The notes under the pieces are model-generated. The model did not search any database. It was not told where the DNA came from and worked only from the letters and a program-made list of their open reading frames with translations. The translations under genes and the position numbers were made by a program. Positions 35,516 through 47,046 of a stretch of DNA of 64,000 nucleotides are shown piece by piece (the first letter of the stretch is position 1; every line of letters starts with the position of its first letter). The stretch covers positions 310,001 to 374,000 of the forward strand of contig JAWZYV010019936.1 of the NCBI GenBank assembly GCA_038373885.1, given 5' to 3'. Origin of the DNA: Cheiracanthium punctorium. Its lineage: Eukaryota > Arthropoda > Arachnida > Araneae > Cheiracanthiidae.

Positions 35516-38500
35516 CAAACAAAACGCATTTTAAATGAAATCTGTTATGTTTATATTAAATTGATCTTGTGTTTGCTGTAGATAAACTGATTCTGTCGGA
35601 CTTTTTTGCATGTTTTTGATAATGAATAATGTGGAAGGAAATTTAAGCTAGCGTATTTATGTTTGCCTATATACTATCCGACTAAATTGAAATGAGATTT
35701 TTTTCCATATAAATATAAACGATTGGGTTTTCTATGTTTCACGGCTTAATTCTTCCTTTCGAGAAAAAAAAATGTGTGTTACTGTCGTTCATTTCTACCG
35801 TAGCAGTTAGCATATATTTATCCATTTTTATCCATTTCCTTAAATCAAGTCTGAAAATAGTTGTTTAAACTTGGTAATATTTGATTCAATAAATTATTTA
35901 GCTTAAAAATATGCAACTTTTGTTTAAGCAGACTATTTTGGTTTAATTTCATCATTTATTTTACCTCGAAAAATAAATTGTTCATTTTCTAGTGTAGTTT
36001 TCTATTTGTTGCAGACCTATTATTTGTGAAATATAACATCTAAAATTGTTTAGTTTTTCTGATACAAATGTTATCGTTGGGAGGGAAGCGATATAATGTG
36101 TTTGAAATTTCTTCTTCGATTGAATAAACTGCAATTACGAGTCTTATAAAAAAACCTGTTACATCTCGTGTGAAGGACGAGTACTTCTGTTAGTAAAATC
36201 TGAAACCCAGATTAAAGTTTCACTGTTTATGAAACACTTCTTTAAATATAGTTGCACTATTTTTCTTTTTTAAGACGTATAAATATATAAAGGACATATT
36301 TGTTGTAGTTTTAGTGTTGTAAATTTCAAAATTTCTAACCGACATTTTATTATCTTTTTAGTAGCATGCTTAAAAAAGGAACTATAAAAAATATCCACGA
36401 TATTCGTGATATTATTGTAAATATACAAGTACAAACACTATTTAACACATTCATTCATGATTATATTAAAAGTAACAACATTCATGGAAACGAAAAGAAC
36501 AAATAATAAATCCGTTACAGCATTTATTATGTTTCATTTTATTTTTAAAAAATGAGACTATAAATTTATAATGGTTTTTTATACACTTTACATCGATTAA
36601 ATTTTCTCTAAGCCACAATTTAAATAGATGAAAAAATTTCCATAATAAGCAAATTGAACTAAATGAGCTATGTGTGTGTGTGTGTGGTTGCTATAATAAT
36701 ACACTGACGTTATCTATACATCAAAAAAAGGAAACACCATATAAAGTATTTCAGTCTTCAGAAAGAAAACGATGAGCTCGGACAACAGACATTGTCACAA
36801 ACATTCGTTGCATCTGGAATGCGTCTTTGTCCCTTCCTTCTTTTATCGTCGGCATTGTGGCGAGCTGATGAATCACCTCTCTACCGGACTTTTCTCTTTT
36901 TCTTTCCTAATCACCATGATGCTGCAATAATGTTTCTAATGCTTCCGTCTTCTGTAACTGACAATGAATATTTAGCTACAGAAATTCAACTTTAAGTGAC
37001 GGGAAATGAGTATGGAATTCGAATTGCCAAGCGCTTAGACTTCTAAGAATTTCTTTTCTAAACGCTTGCGTAGAATCCTACGGCAATGTTTTGCATCGAA
37101 GAGAAAATGGAATGCATTCTTATTTTAATTTGCTCGTTTCAGTGGTGTTAGTTTGAGTTTTTAATTACACTGAAGCCTGCTAATAGAATAGCCAATTTGC
37201 TATTTCTTTAAGCTATTCAAAATCCAATTTATTCTAATAAGCGAGATATTCCATTAATAGGGATTACATTGACTAATTATTAAGGCTTGGTACACTAAAA
37301 TGTATTGAAATAAGCGGGACACTTCTTCAACCGATGTTCCAATAAGCGTGTTTGACTGTAGGTCATTTTATCGATGGATCGGTTATCCAGTATTTACAAG
37401 TAATGACAAATAGTCCAGTCCTGACAAAAATCCAGTAATGACATTTATTCTCAATACGTACTTTTTCAATAAGGGTCCATTTACAAGCATCAAAATACGC
37501 TCCAACGTGAATTCTCGAAATACAGCAATGTTGCAGAATTACGCAATTCCAGAATCGCAGCAGAGAAATATCGTTAGTGGCATTTGCATGGAATCAAGCT
37601 GGTGCTCTTTCATACGAATGTTCGACAAGTGCAGAGATGGAACGTTAATCATTGAGTCATTTCCTATATCATTGCAGTTACTTGGTCATCGTTTTCTAAG
37701 GAAGCTGATTTATATGAGCTTCTGGTGTTGAGATTATCTAAAGTTTGGGGTGTACACACAAATCTCAAAAGAATTGTCAGAATATAAAGGTGCAATAGAA
37801 TGTAATGTACACAGATTCCTCTGAGGTGTTGCTCATTGAAAATTTGTAATTCCAAAATCTTTTCCCCATTCTCTTCAGCTTTGGCTCTTTCCAGTGCTTT
37901 TCTTTGTTAAAGATTTATACCGTCTACTTTCGTCATACTCGTATCGTTCCAATGTCATTAAAGAACTTTCAATGCTCTGATCAATATTCCGACAACAACA
38001 ACCAAAAAAAGATTATTGAAATTCGTAAATTTCGAGTTTTTTCACGGTAACCGTTATTGTGAAATATCTCTAGTTTTCGATCTCCTGGGTACATTTTTAT
38101 AAATAAAAAATATCATAAATTTTCTTTGAATTGGTTGATGGGGTAGCATGCTCGGGATTGATAAATTGGGGAAGATTCTCCTCTCTGACTGCAATGTATA
38201 CCTTGAAAGATTGAAAATGGAAACTGTCCTTATCTGAGGTTGAATTTTACTTAATTATTACTCACTATTAACTTTCAAATAATTTTATATATATCTTCTT
38301 ATATTTATTCAATTTCTCTGTTTTCCATTTAAAGAAAAAAAATTTTTTCGGCAAAGAGGGGTATAGAATGTGATATGTCTTGATAGTTAAATGCTTATTG
38401 CAGAAAAAAAAAACAGTGCAGTAAGAGAGTAATAGCTATGCAAGACGAAAAAGTAAAATTGTTTGATTAAATATAATCGCATGATGTTAGGATAATGCAT

Positions 38501-40911
38501 GCTTAGTTTATGGCGTATATTGTTTTAGTAATCTAGGAAAATAAGATATAATAAGACTTAGGTCATATTTTTGAAATTTATTAATTATGATTTTACAGTT
38601 ATATTTCTTAGACATAAATGGCAAAAAATTTCTTCACTGGAGAATATATTAAAATCAAATTGAGTGATACAGATGCCTATATTTATCGCTCTCTGAACTA
38701 TTTCACTTATGAAACTTTACTAATTCATTAAATACTTTTATAGTGTTAAATAACTATTACTGATTATATGAACAATATCTCCCATTCCTTCTATTTAAAT
38801 CATACGCACATACAAAAAAGTACTTTTAAATACCTGCAATATTTTACATCCATTATCAAGCTGTATTTTTTATGTTTATCTAAAGTAAATAACGTGCATT
38901 AATGCTTCTGTTTAACTATTATGTTTATTAATGAAAAGATTATTTATCAAAACTCTTATCGTGAATGATAAGAAAATAAATGAACAAACGAAACGGAATA
39001 GTAACAAATATATAAGCCAAACAATTTTCTTGATAGTTATTTGTTCAAGGAGCTTTTGAAGACTGTTTTAAAAATCAGTTTGAAAAGAATATGTTAAAAG
39101 CTATGTCACACAAAACGTGATAGCTTGCGCTATTTTGAAGGATGTTAGTTTCAAAAGGTTTCAAAAATAACTAATTTTTTTCTATGCATTGCCAGTACAT
39201 CTGGTAAATAAAATCGCCCTGTAAATGTACATGTATATCAAAATATTCTTGCATGATGTGATATCATTGGCCGAGATTGATTAAGAAATGTTAAGATGAA
39301 GCTCGAGAGCTGAAGACCCCTAATCCGCAACATTGCACGGATGACAATTTAAGCATGATGCAATACTTTATGAAATACATTTAAAATATTGTACTTTTCT
39401 GAAAGCATTTAACCAACAAACGTAAAGCAATCCACATTTAAAAAAATTCATTTAGCATTTCACAACTTTCAAACAAACTTCTACAGCGTAAGATAAAAGA
39501 CTCTGGTTAGTCGTAAGGGTTTACGTAAGTAATTTATTTTGTCATTTCTATTATTACTGTTTTAAATCGGTAATACTATACATTTTTTAAGACAAACTTC
39601 AGCAACGCAAGCTGTATATTTCAAATCCAATTTTCTTAATTTTAGGGCATTCTCCTGTGACGAGGGTTGGATCATGATACTTTTATTTTATATTTTATGC
39701 ATTCACAAACCATTTTAACATTTTTAGTAAAAATGAATACAATTTTTATAAGATTCTTAATTTTATCACTTTAAAAATATAATTCCATCCATTATATGTC
39801 AGAAGTATTCTTTGATAATAAACACTTAATTTTGGTTCGAATTCATCATAAATATTATTTATAATAACATTAATAAAAAGCTAAATAATAATAATAGTAA
39901 TATACACAAAAAAAATTAGAAACACCTTTGTTAATAGTTGGAAAAAGAAAGCAAAAGTTATATGAAGTATGCCGTTTTCCCCAGAATGGGATGGACAAAG
40001 AGTGTCAGATGCGCCTGTCACTCTCATAAGTGACTTGACCATTTCTTCATTGACTGTAGATATTAGTGCATCGTTCACCTTCGAGGGCTTCTCTCTCTCT
40101 TTGTCAACCACTTGTCCGACAGCAGAGAGGGAACTTCTAGTATTTCATGCTCCTGATTTGTCACATGATATTGCCTTCTCCATCGGTTGGAATACTGCTC
40201 GCAAGAATAGTAATGCAAAAGACTTGGCCATTCAAAAGGCCTGTATATACTGTATGTGACAGAGAGAAATCATAGACGTGAAATGCGAATAACTTTGTCT
40301 ATATATCCAAGATTAATGTTTTCTCTTTTAATTTAGCTGGATTTGTTAATATGGAGGGATTCAAAAAATACAGATTTCCGAAGAAAAATAATTATAACAG
40401 CATACATAAAAGCAAAAGCAACACTGAGAAAAATAAAAAAGTGAACGCGATTTTTATGTGTTATTGATTCAGCATGACAATTGAATATGACAGCGGCAAG
40501 TGTATTTCTATTAAAACTAGATTTAACTGAAAATTTAATTATTTAAATCTGATAATTTAATTTTTTAGATAAGAACCTTATTGAAACTGTGGGAGGATTT
40601 CCACTTTTATCAAGAATTCAGAAAGCAAAATCATCACATTGTGTATTGTTTTAAGTTAAAACTATATCAAGGGATCTATATGAAGCGGGGTTGTGACTTC
40701 GATAGGAAGACTGAATCATTAGAAATGTAGATTTATAGCTTTGTACCAAAATATTCATATGTTAAATATATTGATTATAGGTAACATATGAATGCCCCAA
40801 GCACATACTTAGAAACCTACAGTGTTTGTTTTACTTTGAAAACTTTTGTTTTGCTGGTAAAAATATCTATTGCTGAATCCATGAACATTTTGATGAATAG
40901 TATATATGTTA
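35516..40911. other. No gene recognised over ~5.4 kb
   Basis: AT-rich anonymous DNA with a short (GT)n at about 36670-36686. The stretch 39970-40260 is open on both strands (96 codons on plus) with less biased composition and a preceding TTTTCCCCAG that could be a splice acceptor. No domain is recognisable and it is not called as a gene. The frame at 37438-37731 is likewise unrecognised. Confidence 0.45.
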
Positions 40912-40913
40912 TA

Positions 40914-41636
40914 TACAGGTTATCCCAAAAAGGTGGTAACGGACTTTAATATTTTATCTGTTAGAAATAAGCGAACAGTGCAAATTGAAAAAAACTGCTC
41001 AAAATAAGTTAGGAAATAAGACTACGCAAAGGAAAAAAAATATTCTCGTTCACTTACAAAAAGCTACACTTTTTAAATTTGTGTACGACTTACCTACGAA
41101 AAAATTCACAAGTGCTAAAATGTGCTCCAACCACTAATGAGGTGATGTAAGAAATCCTGAGATTCATATCGTCAACTGTCAGAGGCATGGAGATAAATAT
41201 ATGCTGACTTAAACCACTTTTTTCTCGAAGGGAAAAATAGAACAAATGAAAACATGAGATGGTCGTATTTCAGGGCTCGTACAGAAATGACGAAAGATTT
41301 TTTTCTCTCCACTCTAGCAAAAAGCGTATGCATTCAAATTCACGTATAGCCCCTATCATCTTTGTTTAGAGATGATTGATTTAAGATGGAAGGCTAAAAT
41401 TTCGTAAATCACATCTCTAGTGTACGGTACATATTTTACTAAAGGGAATGCCTTTCTACAGGGGTCACAGGAATATTTAAAAAAGTGTAAATGTTTGAAA
41501 ATGAACGGGAGAATTTTTTTCTTAACGGAGTGTTATTTTCGCCTTCATTTTGAACATTTTTTCAATTTACACTGCTCACTTATCTCTAATAGATAAAGAA
41601 TTAAAGATTTTTACCATCTTTTTAGGATACCCTGCA
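40914..41636 (+). mobile_element. TA-TIR family T, copy A (cleanest copy)
   Basis: Left end TACAGGTTATCCCAAAAAGG and right end complement TGCAGGGTATCCTAAAAAGA, with TA outside each end (40912-40913 and 41637-41638). At 723 bp and without a coding frame it is a non-autonomous DNA transposon, and the TA TSD fits the Tc1/mariner type. It provides the reference order for copies B (29432) and C (43481). Confidence 0.85.
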
Positions 41637-41638
41637 TA

Positions 41639-42693
41639 AGCTATATACTATAATTTTTACCATTTCCGAAGTTGTCGATTGCATGTGTTCCATCAGAAAA
41701 AAAAAAAAATAAATTAAAAAAAAAAACACTGATTGTCTTCAACCAAACCACACAGATGTATTTATTCTGGGGAAGGAATTCTGAACTTTCTTTGCCTGTA
41801 AAACTCCTTTTTCTGCACAAAGAGTTAGAATGCAGTGAAATATAAACAGATGCTTTCTCTATTCTAAGTAATATTAAATAAGATTTTAAGTCACGTATTA
41901 GGATCGGGACTTTGCTCTGTTTTTGAATATTAACTTTTTGACTCAGTTTACGACAATATTTATTTAGGTTTTTAGTTAATATTTTTATTTGTATTTACTG
42001 AACTCATAACACATTTGAAAAAGTTTTGCGAAAATTTATTGCTTCTTTACTATAAATATCTTCATCAATAAAGTCATGTTTTTGACAGCAATGCGGGAGT
42101 TCATGTGATTTATTTGCATCTGAAATAGGAATTAGAGAAGAATGGATTTTAAAAGAAACATGAAAAGTAAAATCTTACATAAAAATTTATAATAAATAAA
42201 ATTTCATTTGCCTGTATTCGAGAGGTAGGGTTTTAATGCAGGTTCTATTAAGAATAAAGGGCTGTTTTAATTACTTTTGGATCTAAACAGCCCCCGACAT
42301 CAATACAAAGCGTATTCATTAGCGTTTAAAAAGATTAATTACTAATCCTTTGCCCATTGCTTGTGAAATGCTTTCATTAAATTTAAAAAAAAAAAAAAAA
42401 CTTGTTTCCAGAATTGCAAACATTCGCTCACGAATTTGTTTTAGTTATGTTTAAGCAAAATTGATGGTACATCGAACAAAAATTTGATACATTTTTTACT
42501 GTAAAGATTTTTCTTAAGATGAATTTGTTATAGTTTATAAGATTCACCCCACTTTAACTCAATTATATTATTACAATATTTTCACACCTCCAATCCTTAC
42601 GTTATCTCCAAGAAACTACTACGAGAGAAAAGAAATGTTGCATCCCGTTCACAAAATCTATCTATCTATCTATTTGTATGTATGTATATATAT

Positions 42694-42727
<34 letters not shown>

Positions 42728-43376
42728 TTCTGGTTACTTTATTTTGTTAGTCACGTAAGTTACAGTATCTCACAATAAGCAAACTACATTAATTTAGAAA
42801 CACTATGCATTTCCATTTTCTCAGTGAGATTAAAATATTACAGAGATAGATGGAAATTAAAAATTAAACAATAAGAAATAACCATATAATTTAAATGGGC
42901 AGGTTCCATGAAAACAGTTGTCGATCTGAGTTTTCCACGAATTCCACAAAAAAATAAACTTGCTTGTGGAGCTGTATAAGCTTTACTATTTAAAAAAACA
43001 TAACTATGCCTGTTCTGTGATTTTACACTGCATTCAATTGATATTTATTATGACATTTAAATTTGTTCACAAAACGATCATTGAAAAAAGAAGTAAAATA
43101 TTATCAATATAGATTCAAAATGTAATATATATATATATATATATATAAATGAAATTACATTTTGCATCATAAATCCACACGGAAGTCCCGTAAAATTGAT
43201 TTCTATCTAAAGAACAAAATTCCAGCAGCATGTGACGCACTCTATCACAGTAAGTTTCTTTCAAGAAATGAAAGTAGTTTATTTAAGTTTGTGAGAGTAC
43301 ATAAATTTTATCTGTCAAATCATTAATCTTAGGTGACCTCATTGCCATTGCTTTATGAAAAACTTTGTGTAAGTTT
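41639..43376. other. No gene recognised
   Basis: AT-rich DNA with several homopolymers and microsatellites. No coding or RNA motif seen. Confidence 0.6.
42657..42727. repeat. Compound inverted microsatellite (TCTA)n-(GTAT)n-(TA)n-(GATA)n
   Basis: TCTATCTATC on the left is the reverse complement of the GATAGATAGA run on the right, so the tract can form a hairpin. A (TA)n run is also present at 43125-43147. Confidence 0.9.
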
Positions 43377-43548
43377 AAGTAAAGTCATATAACTTAATGA
43401 AGGAAACTATGTTTTCTTTTTCAATGAAATAAATATGCTCAAAGTCTGTTTGTGTATAATATGTATTATTAGTAAGGATATGCAGGATGACCCAAAAAGG
43501 TGGTAACAGGTTTTATCTATCAGAGGTAAGTGGGCAATGTATTGAAAA
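43377..43548 (+). repeat. Source copy of a 172 bp local duplication
   Basis: Repeated at 43861-44032 with four substitutions that I can see. It spans the left flank of transposon copy C and its first ~68 bp. The second copy lies at the 5' edge of the Penelope-like insertion. Confidence 0.93.
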
Positions 43549-43860
43549 AAGAAATTGGAAATAAGATTTTGTTAAGAAAAGGTTCCTCTCGTTAATTTTC
43601 AAAAAATCACACTTTTAAATTTGTACTCGACCACTGAAAAAAATTCTCAGTTAGTAAAATATGCTTCATACACTAACGATGTGAAGTACAAAATTTCAGC
43701 ATTTCATCATAAAACTCTTAAGATATCTTTAAAAGAAGATGATGATCGGGGGCTATACATGAATTTGAATGTAAACGTTTAGAGTAGAAAAAAATATTTT
43801 CTTTTGTCATATCTGTAGGACCCCTCAAATGCGATCATCCGATGTTCTCTTAACGGAAAA

Positions 43861-44032
43861 AAGTAAAGTCATATAACGTAATGAAGGAAACTATGTTTTC
43901 TTTTTTAATGAAATAAATATGCTCAAAGTCTGTTTGTGTATAATATGTATTATTAGTAAGGATACGCAGTATGACCCAAAAAGGTGGTAACAGGTTTTAT
44001 CTATCAGAGGTAAGTGGGCAATGTATTGAAAA
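43861..44032 (+). repeat. Second copy of the 172 bp local duplication
   Basis: Offset by 484 bp from 43377-43548. It runs directly into the 5' terminal repeat at an AA/AATT junction. It lies inside the TSD-bounded insertion, so it was added during or after integration and is not part of the element proper. Confidence 0.93.
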
Positions 44033-44392
44033 TTGTGTTCTGTTTGTTTTGTTTTGTTTTGTTCTGTTTTCTCTTTTTGTGTGTGTGTGTTTCTTCGTGT
44101 GTTCCTTTTTTATATTCCTTTTTTATTTCTGTATTTTTGTGCTTCTTTCCTTTCCCCCCTTTTTTTTTATTTATATTTTTTTTCTCCCCTCTCTGTGGTT
44201 TTGTTCGACTTTTCTTTGCCCCTTGTGGCAACATCTTGCTTGTTTTTCTCTTTTCAGTTCCCTGTGTTGCTTGCAACGAAGGGCTTGGACTGATGAAGGC
44301 CAAAACAATTTGTGGTTGAAACGTGCGAATCCTCTTACCTATAACATCTTATGTGTGTTTTTTACAAAGTTTTTTATTTACTTTATTGTTTA
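44033..44392 (+). repeat. 5' Penelope-type terminal repeat (PLTR)
   Basis: Direct repeat of 47047-47417. Both begin TTGTGTTCTGTTTGTTTTG and share the T/C-rich body and the ribozyme segment. They diverge after GTTTTTTATTTA. There are few differences, mainly homopolymer length and single bases. The T-rich frames across it are composition artefacts. Confidence 0.92.
44279..44345 (+). ncRNA. Hammerhead ribozyme, 5' copy (probably inactive)
   Basis: The core CTGATGA is at 44290-44296 and GAAA at 44318-44321, followed by the CG-TG-CG mini stem III. The base that should be the conserved U before the cleavage position is A (44328). Stem II has a G mismatch (TTTGTGGTT in place of the 3' copy's TTTTTGGTT). 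Stem I GGA/TCC remains. Loss of the A15.1-U16.1 pair predicts poor or no self-cleavage. Confidence 0.75.
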
Positions 44393-44528
44393 ACACCAGT
44401 ATTTTGAGTGTTTTTTCCGTTGTTTTGTTTATTTGGACTATTAACACTCTCTTTTGTTCTCGCTTTTCTTCCTTCCTACTTCGTGTGCTTTTTATTGCTT
44501 ATTTCTTTTCTGTTTTTGTTTTTTCTGT

Positions 44529-46832
44529 ATGGATTCATCTTTGTTTAACCGTTTTTCCCGTTTACGATTGAAACGTTCTCGTTTCTTGAATCATTTAGGT
44601 TTTCTTGTTCGATGCAAACTCAGTAATGTCATTCCTAAGTTCATTGACATTAAGTACAATATTCACGGTTCTTCTCGTGTTGATAAGGCTCTGATTAGGT
44701 CTAAGCGGGCGGTTTTACGTGCTTTTATTCAGGATGTTCGTTATAAAGTTTCGATTCTTGAATCTGATCTTTATGATCTCCATTTGCTTTTGAGTAAGTC
44801 TTACCCTGCTTTTGCTAACTGGGAAAAACGGAATTTCGCTTATGTTGAACAACGTTCTATTTCTCACAGAGCTACTTTGGATAAGAAATTCCAAGCTCTT
44901 CTTCCGGTTAGGTCTTCCCTCGGTTATGTCAGTCCTCTTGTTCAGGACACTGTTGTTAATTTGTCTTCACATGTTTTATCTGATTCTCAGCGAGATGCTC
45001 TTAGTTTAGGTTTGAATTTTTCTCGTGTTAGCAACGTTTCGGTTTCCAAACTTATTGCTCCTATGGAAAACTCCTTTAAAAATAGTAAACTCTCTTCTAA
45101 CCAACTTGATACTTTGCGACATCTTATTGCTAATACTATCTCTTCAAATAATATGCATGCCAAATCTAACCTTTCTCGTTCTCAAAAAACTGCTCTCAAA
45201 GAACTCAACTCTAACCCTAATTTACTCATTACTAAAGCTGATAAAGGCGGCCAGACTGTTTTACTTGATAAATCTTTTTATGTTGATAGTATTAATAACA
45301 TGCTAACCACTGGTCCATACACTAAATTAAATTCTGATCCTACTAACAGTCACCTTTCTGAAATTAAACACACTGTGAAGTCCTCTGTAATCTTAAATGC
45401 TCAAACTAAACGTTTTGTTATTCCTTCTATTGCTAACTGTGCTCGTTTCTATGCCCTTCCTAAAATTCACAAACCTTCTCTTGCCTTTCGCCCGATTGTT
45501 TCTAACATTGGTACTGCTTCTTATAACCTTGCACGTTTCCTCTCGCATACTCTCTCTCCTTTGACTGCTAGTAATACCCACACTGTTAAAAACTCTTATG
45601 ATTTCGTTAACAAAGTTAAACTTCTTTCTCCTACTAATTGTAAAATGCTTTCTCTTGATGTTAAATCTTTATTTACTAATGTTCCTATCCAAGGTGCGAT
45701 TGACTGTTTGGAAAAGCGTTTACGCGAGTTTCATTATTCTTCTATTGAGATTAAGGAGTTTATAGCTTTAGTAAGCGTTTGTATTAAACAAAGTGCTTTC
45801 ATTTTTAATGGCTCTTTCTATAAACAAACCGAGGGTCTTGCTATGGGTAATTCTCTCTCTCCTCTCTTATGTGATATTTATATGCATTATTTTGAAGAGA
45901 AGCTCTTCAAGGTCTTTAATTTTCCGTGCTGGGTCAGATATGTTGACGATACTTTCGTTCTAGTGGATTCCAATTGTGATATTTCTAATTTACTTTTGAT
46001 TGTTAATTCTGTTGATCCGTGTATCCAATTTACTCTAGAAGAGGAGTGCAACAATTCTTTACCTTTTTTGGATGTTCTTGTTTCTAGGAATCCTGACGGT
46101 TTCTCTACTTCTGTTTTCCGCAATCCCTTTTCTATATATTTACCTCCTCATGCCCTATCTAATCATCCTTACCAGCAAAAACTTTCTGCTTTTTACACTT
46201 ACGTGTTTCGTGCTATCAAAATTTGCTCTGATTCTTCATCTCTTAATAATGAAATTAGTTACTTAAAATCCTTAGCTGTTTCTCGTGGTTTTAGCCCCTC
46301 TATTATTGATAAAGCTGTTTCTAAATTTAATAAGACTAATACTTCTACTAATACTATTAATTTTCACAACGATTTAATTGTACTACCTTTCTTTTCACCT
46401 TTATGCTACAAAATTTCTAAACTTCTCAAAAATTTCGGTTTCAAAGTCATTTTCAAACCTGTTAATAAACTTAAATTTTCTTCCCTTAAAGATCCTATTC
46501 CTACTGAGAACCGTTGGGGTGTTTATTATATTCCTTGTGGATCTTGTGATTTGGGCTATATTGGTCAGACCAGAAGAGCTCTCAAATTTAGGCTCAAAGA
46601 GCATGAGAGATATGTTTCTAAGCACGAACTTTCCAAATCTTCTATTGCCTCGTATTGTTGGAATTCCAATCATCGTTTTCAGTTTTCTAAGGCTAAGATT
46701 TTGTGCACTCCTCAGTCTTTGTCCCATCTGGATTTTTTGGAAGGTTTTTCTATTACCCATCACTTAGAACGTCTTGTGAACGATGGTTCTTCCGTTCCTT
46801 TCGTTCATTCTGCTTGGAAGCTGCTGTTGTAA
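44529..46832 (+). CDS. Penelope-like element reverse transcriptase with C-terminal GIY-YIG endonuclease
   Basis: Copies the element's RNA into DNA at a nick made by its own endonuclease. The start chosen is the first in-frame ATG (44529), giving 767 residues. The frame is open further upstream to a stop at 44442, but only non-ATG codons precede the start. The N-terminus is basic (RLRLKRSRF). KADKGGQTVLL lies at about 236 and LPKIHKPSLAFRPIVSNI follows. RT motif A is SLDVKSLFTN with Asp377. Motif B is GLAMGNSLSP around 439. Motif C is YVDD at 471-474, and LPFLDVLVS follows. The C-terminal nuclease has GVY at 664-666, a CGSC pair (Cys670, Cys673), GYIGQT at 676-681, the probable catalytic Arg688 and His692, and a candidate metal-binding Glu738. 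No stop or frameshift interrupts it. RT plus C-terminal GIY-YIG places it in the canonical endonuclease-bearing Penelope/Poseidon-like branch, but the exact clade is not resolved. It lies between direct PLTRs on the same strand. Confidence 0.95.
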   Translation: MDSSLFNRFSRLRLKRSRFLNHLGFLVRCKLSNVIPKFIDIKYNIHGSSRVDKALIRSKRAVLRAFIQDVRYKVSILESDLYDLHLLLSKSYPAFANWEKRNFAYVEQRSISHRATLDKKFQALLPVRSSLGYVSPLVQDTVVNLSSHVLSDSQRDALSLGLNFSRVSNVSVSKLIAPMENSFKNSKLSSNQLDTLRHLIANTISSNNMHAKSNLSRSQKTALKELNSNPNLLITKADKGGQTVLLDKSFYVDSINNMLTTGPYTKLNSDPTNSHLSEIKHTVKSSVILNAQTKRFVIPSIANCARFYALPKIHKPSLAFRPIVSNIGTASYNLARFLSHTLSPLTASNTHTVKNSYDFVNKVKLLSPTNCKMLSLDVKSLFTNVPIQGAIDCLEKRLREFHYSSIEIKEFIALVSVCIKQSAFIFNGSFYKQTEGLAMGNSLSPLLCDIYMHYFEEKLFKVFNFPCWVRYVDDTFVLVDSNCDISNLLLIVNSVDPCIQFTLEEECNNSLPFLDVLVSRNPDGFSTSVFRNPFSIYLPPHALSNHPYQQKLSAFYTYVFRAIKICSDSSSLNNEISYLKSLAVSRGFSPSIIDKAVSKFNKTNTSTNTINFHNDLIVLPFFSPLCYKISKLLKNFGFKVIFKPVNKLKFSSLKDPIPTENRWGVYYIPCGSCDLGYIGQTRRALKFRLKEHERYVSKHELSKSSIASYCWNSNHRFQFSKAKILCTPQSLSHLDFLEGFSITHHLERLVNDGSSVPFVHSAWKLLL

Positions 46833-47046
46833 GTTCCTTTTCTCTTTGTTCGTCTACTCCCCTTCCCCCTTTTTTATTTATTTATTTATTTATTTATTGT
46901 GTGTGTACGTGTGTTACTGTCTTCCTTTACGTTTATTTTTATATATTTATATATATGTTTATATATATATATATATAATAAAAAAATTTATATATATTTT
47001 GTGCTGTCCTGTTCGTGGTTTTTAATAAAAAAAAAAATAAAATAAA

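Noticed and set aside
36860..36890. Other CTGATGA sites as hammerhead ribozymes (also near 2853, 50552, 55399)
   Set aside because: No properly spaced GAAA with flanking stems and cleavage-site context.
39881..40259. Region open on both strands as a coding exon
   Set aside because: No domain on either strand. A splice-acceptor-like TTTTCCCCAG alone is not enough.
44004..44393. Overlapping open frames in the 5' PLTR on both strands
   Set aside because: They are Phe/Cys- or Lys-rich translations of the T/C-rich terminal repeat. The same artefact recurs at 47015-47403.
44454..44528. Extending the RT/GIY-YIG protein upstream to 44454
   Set aside because: The codon at 44454 is TTG and the added residues are T-rich leader translation. 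The first in-frame ATG is 44529.
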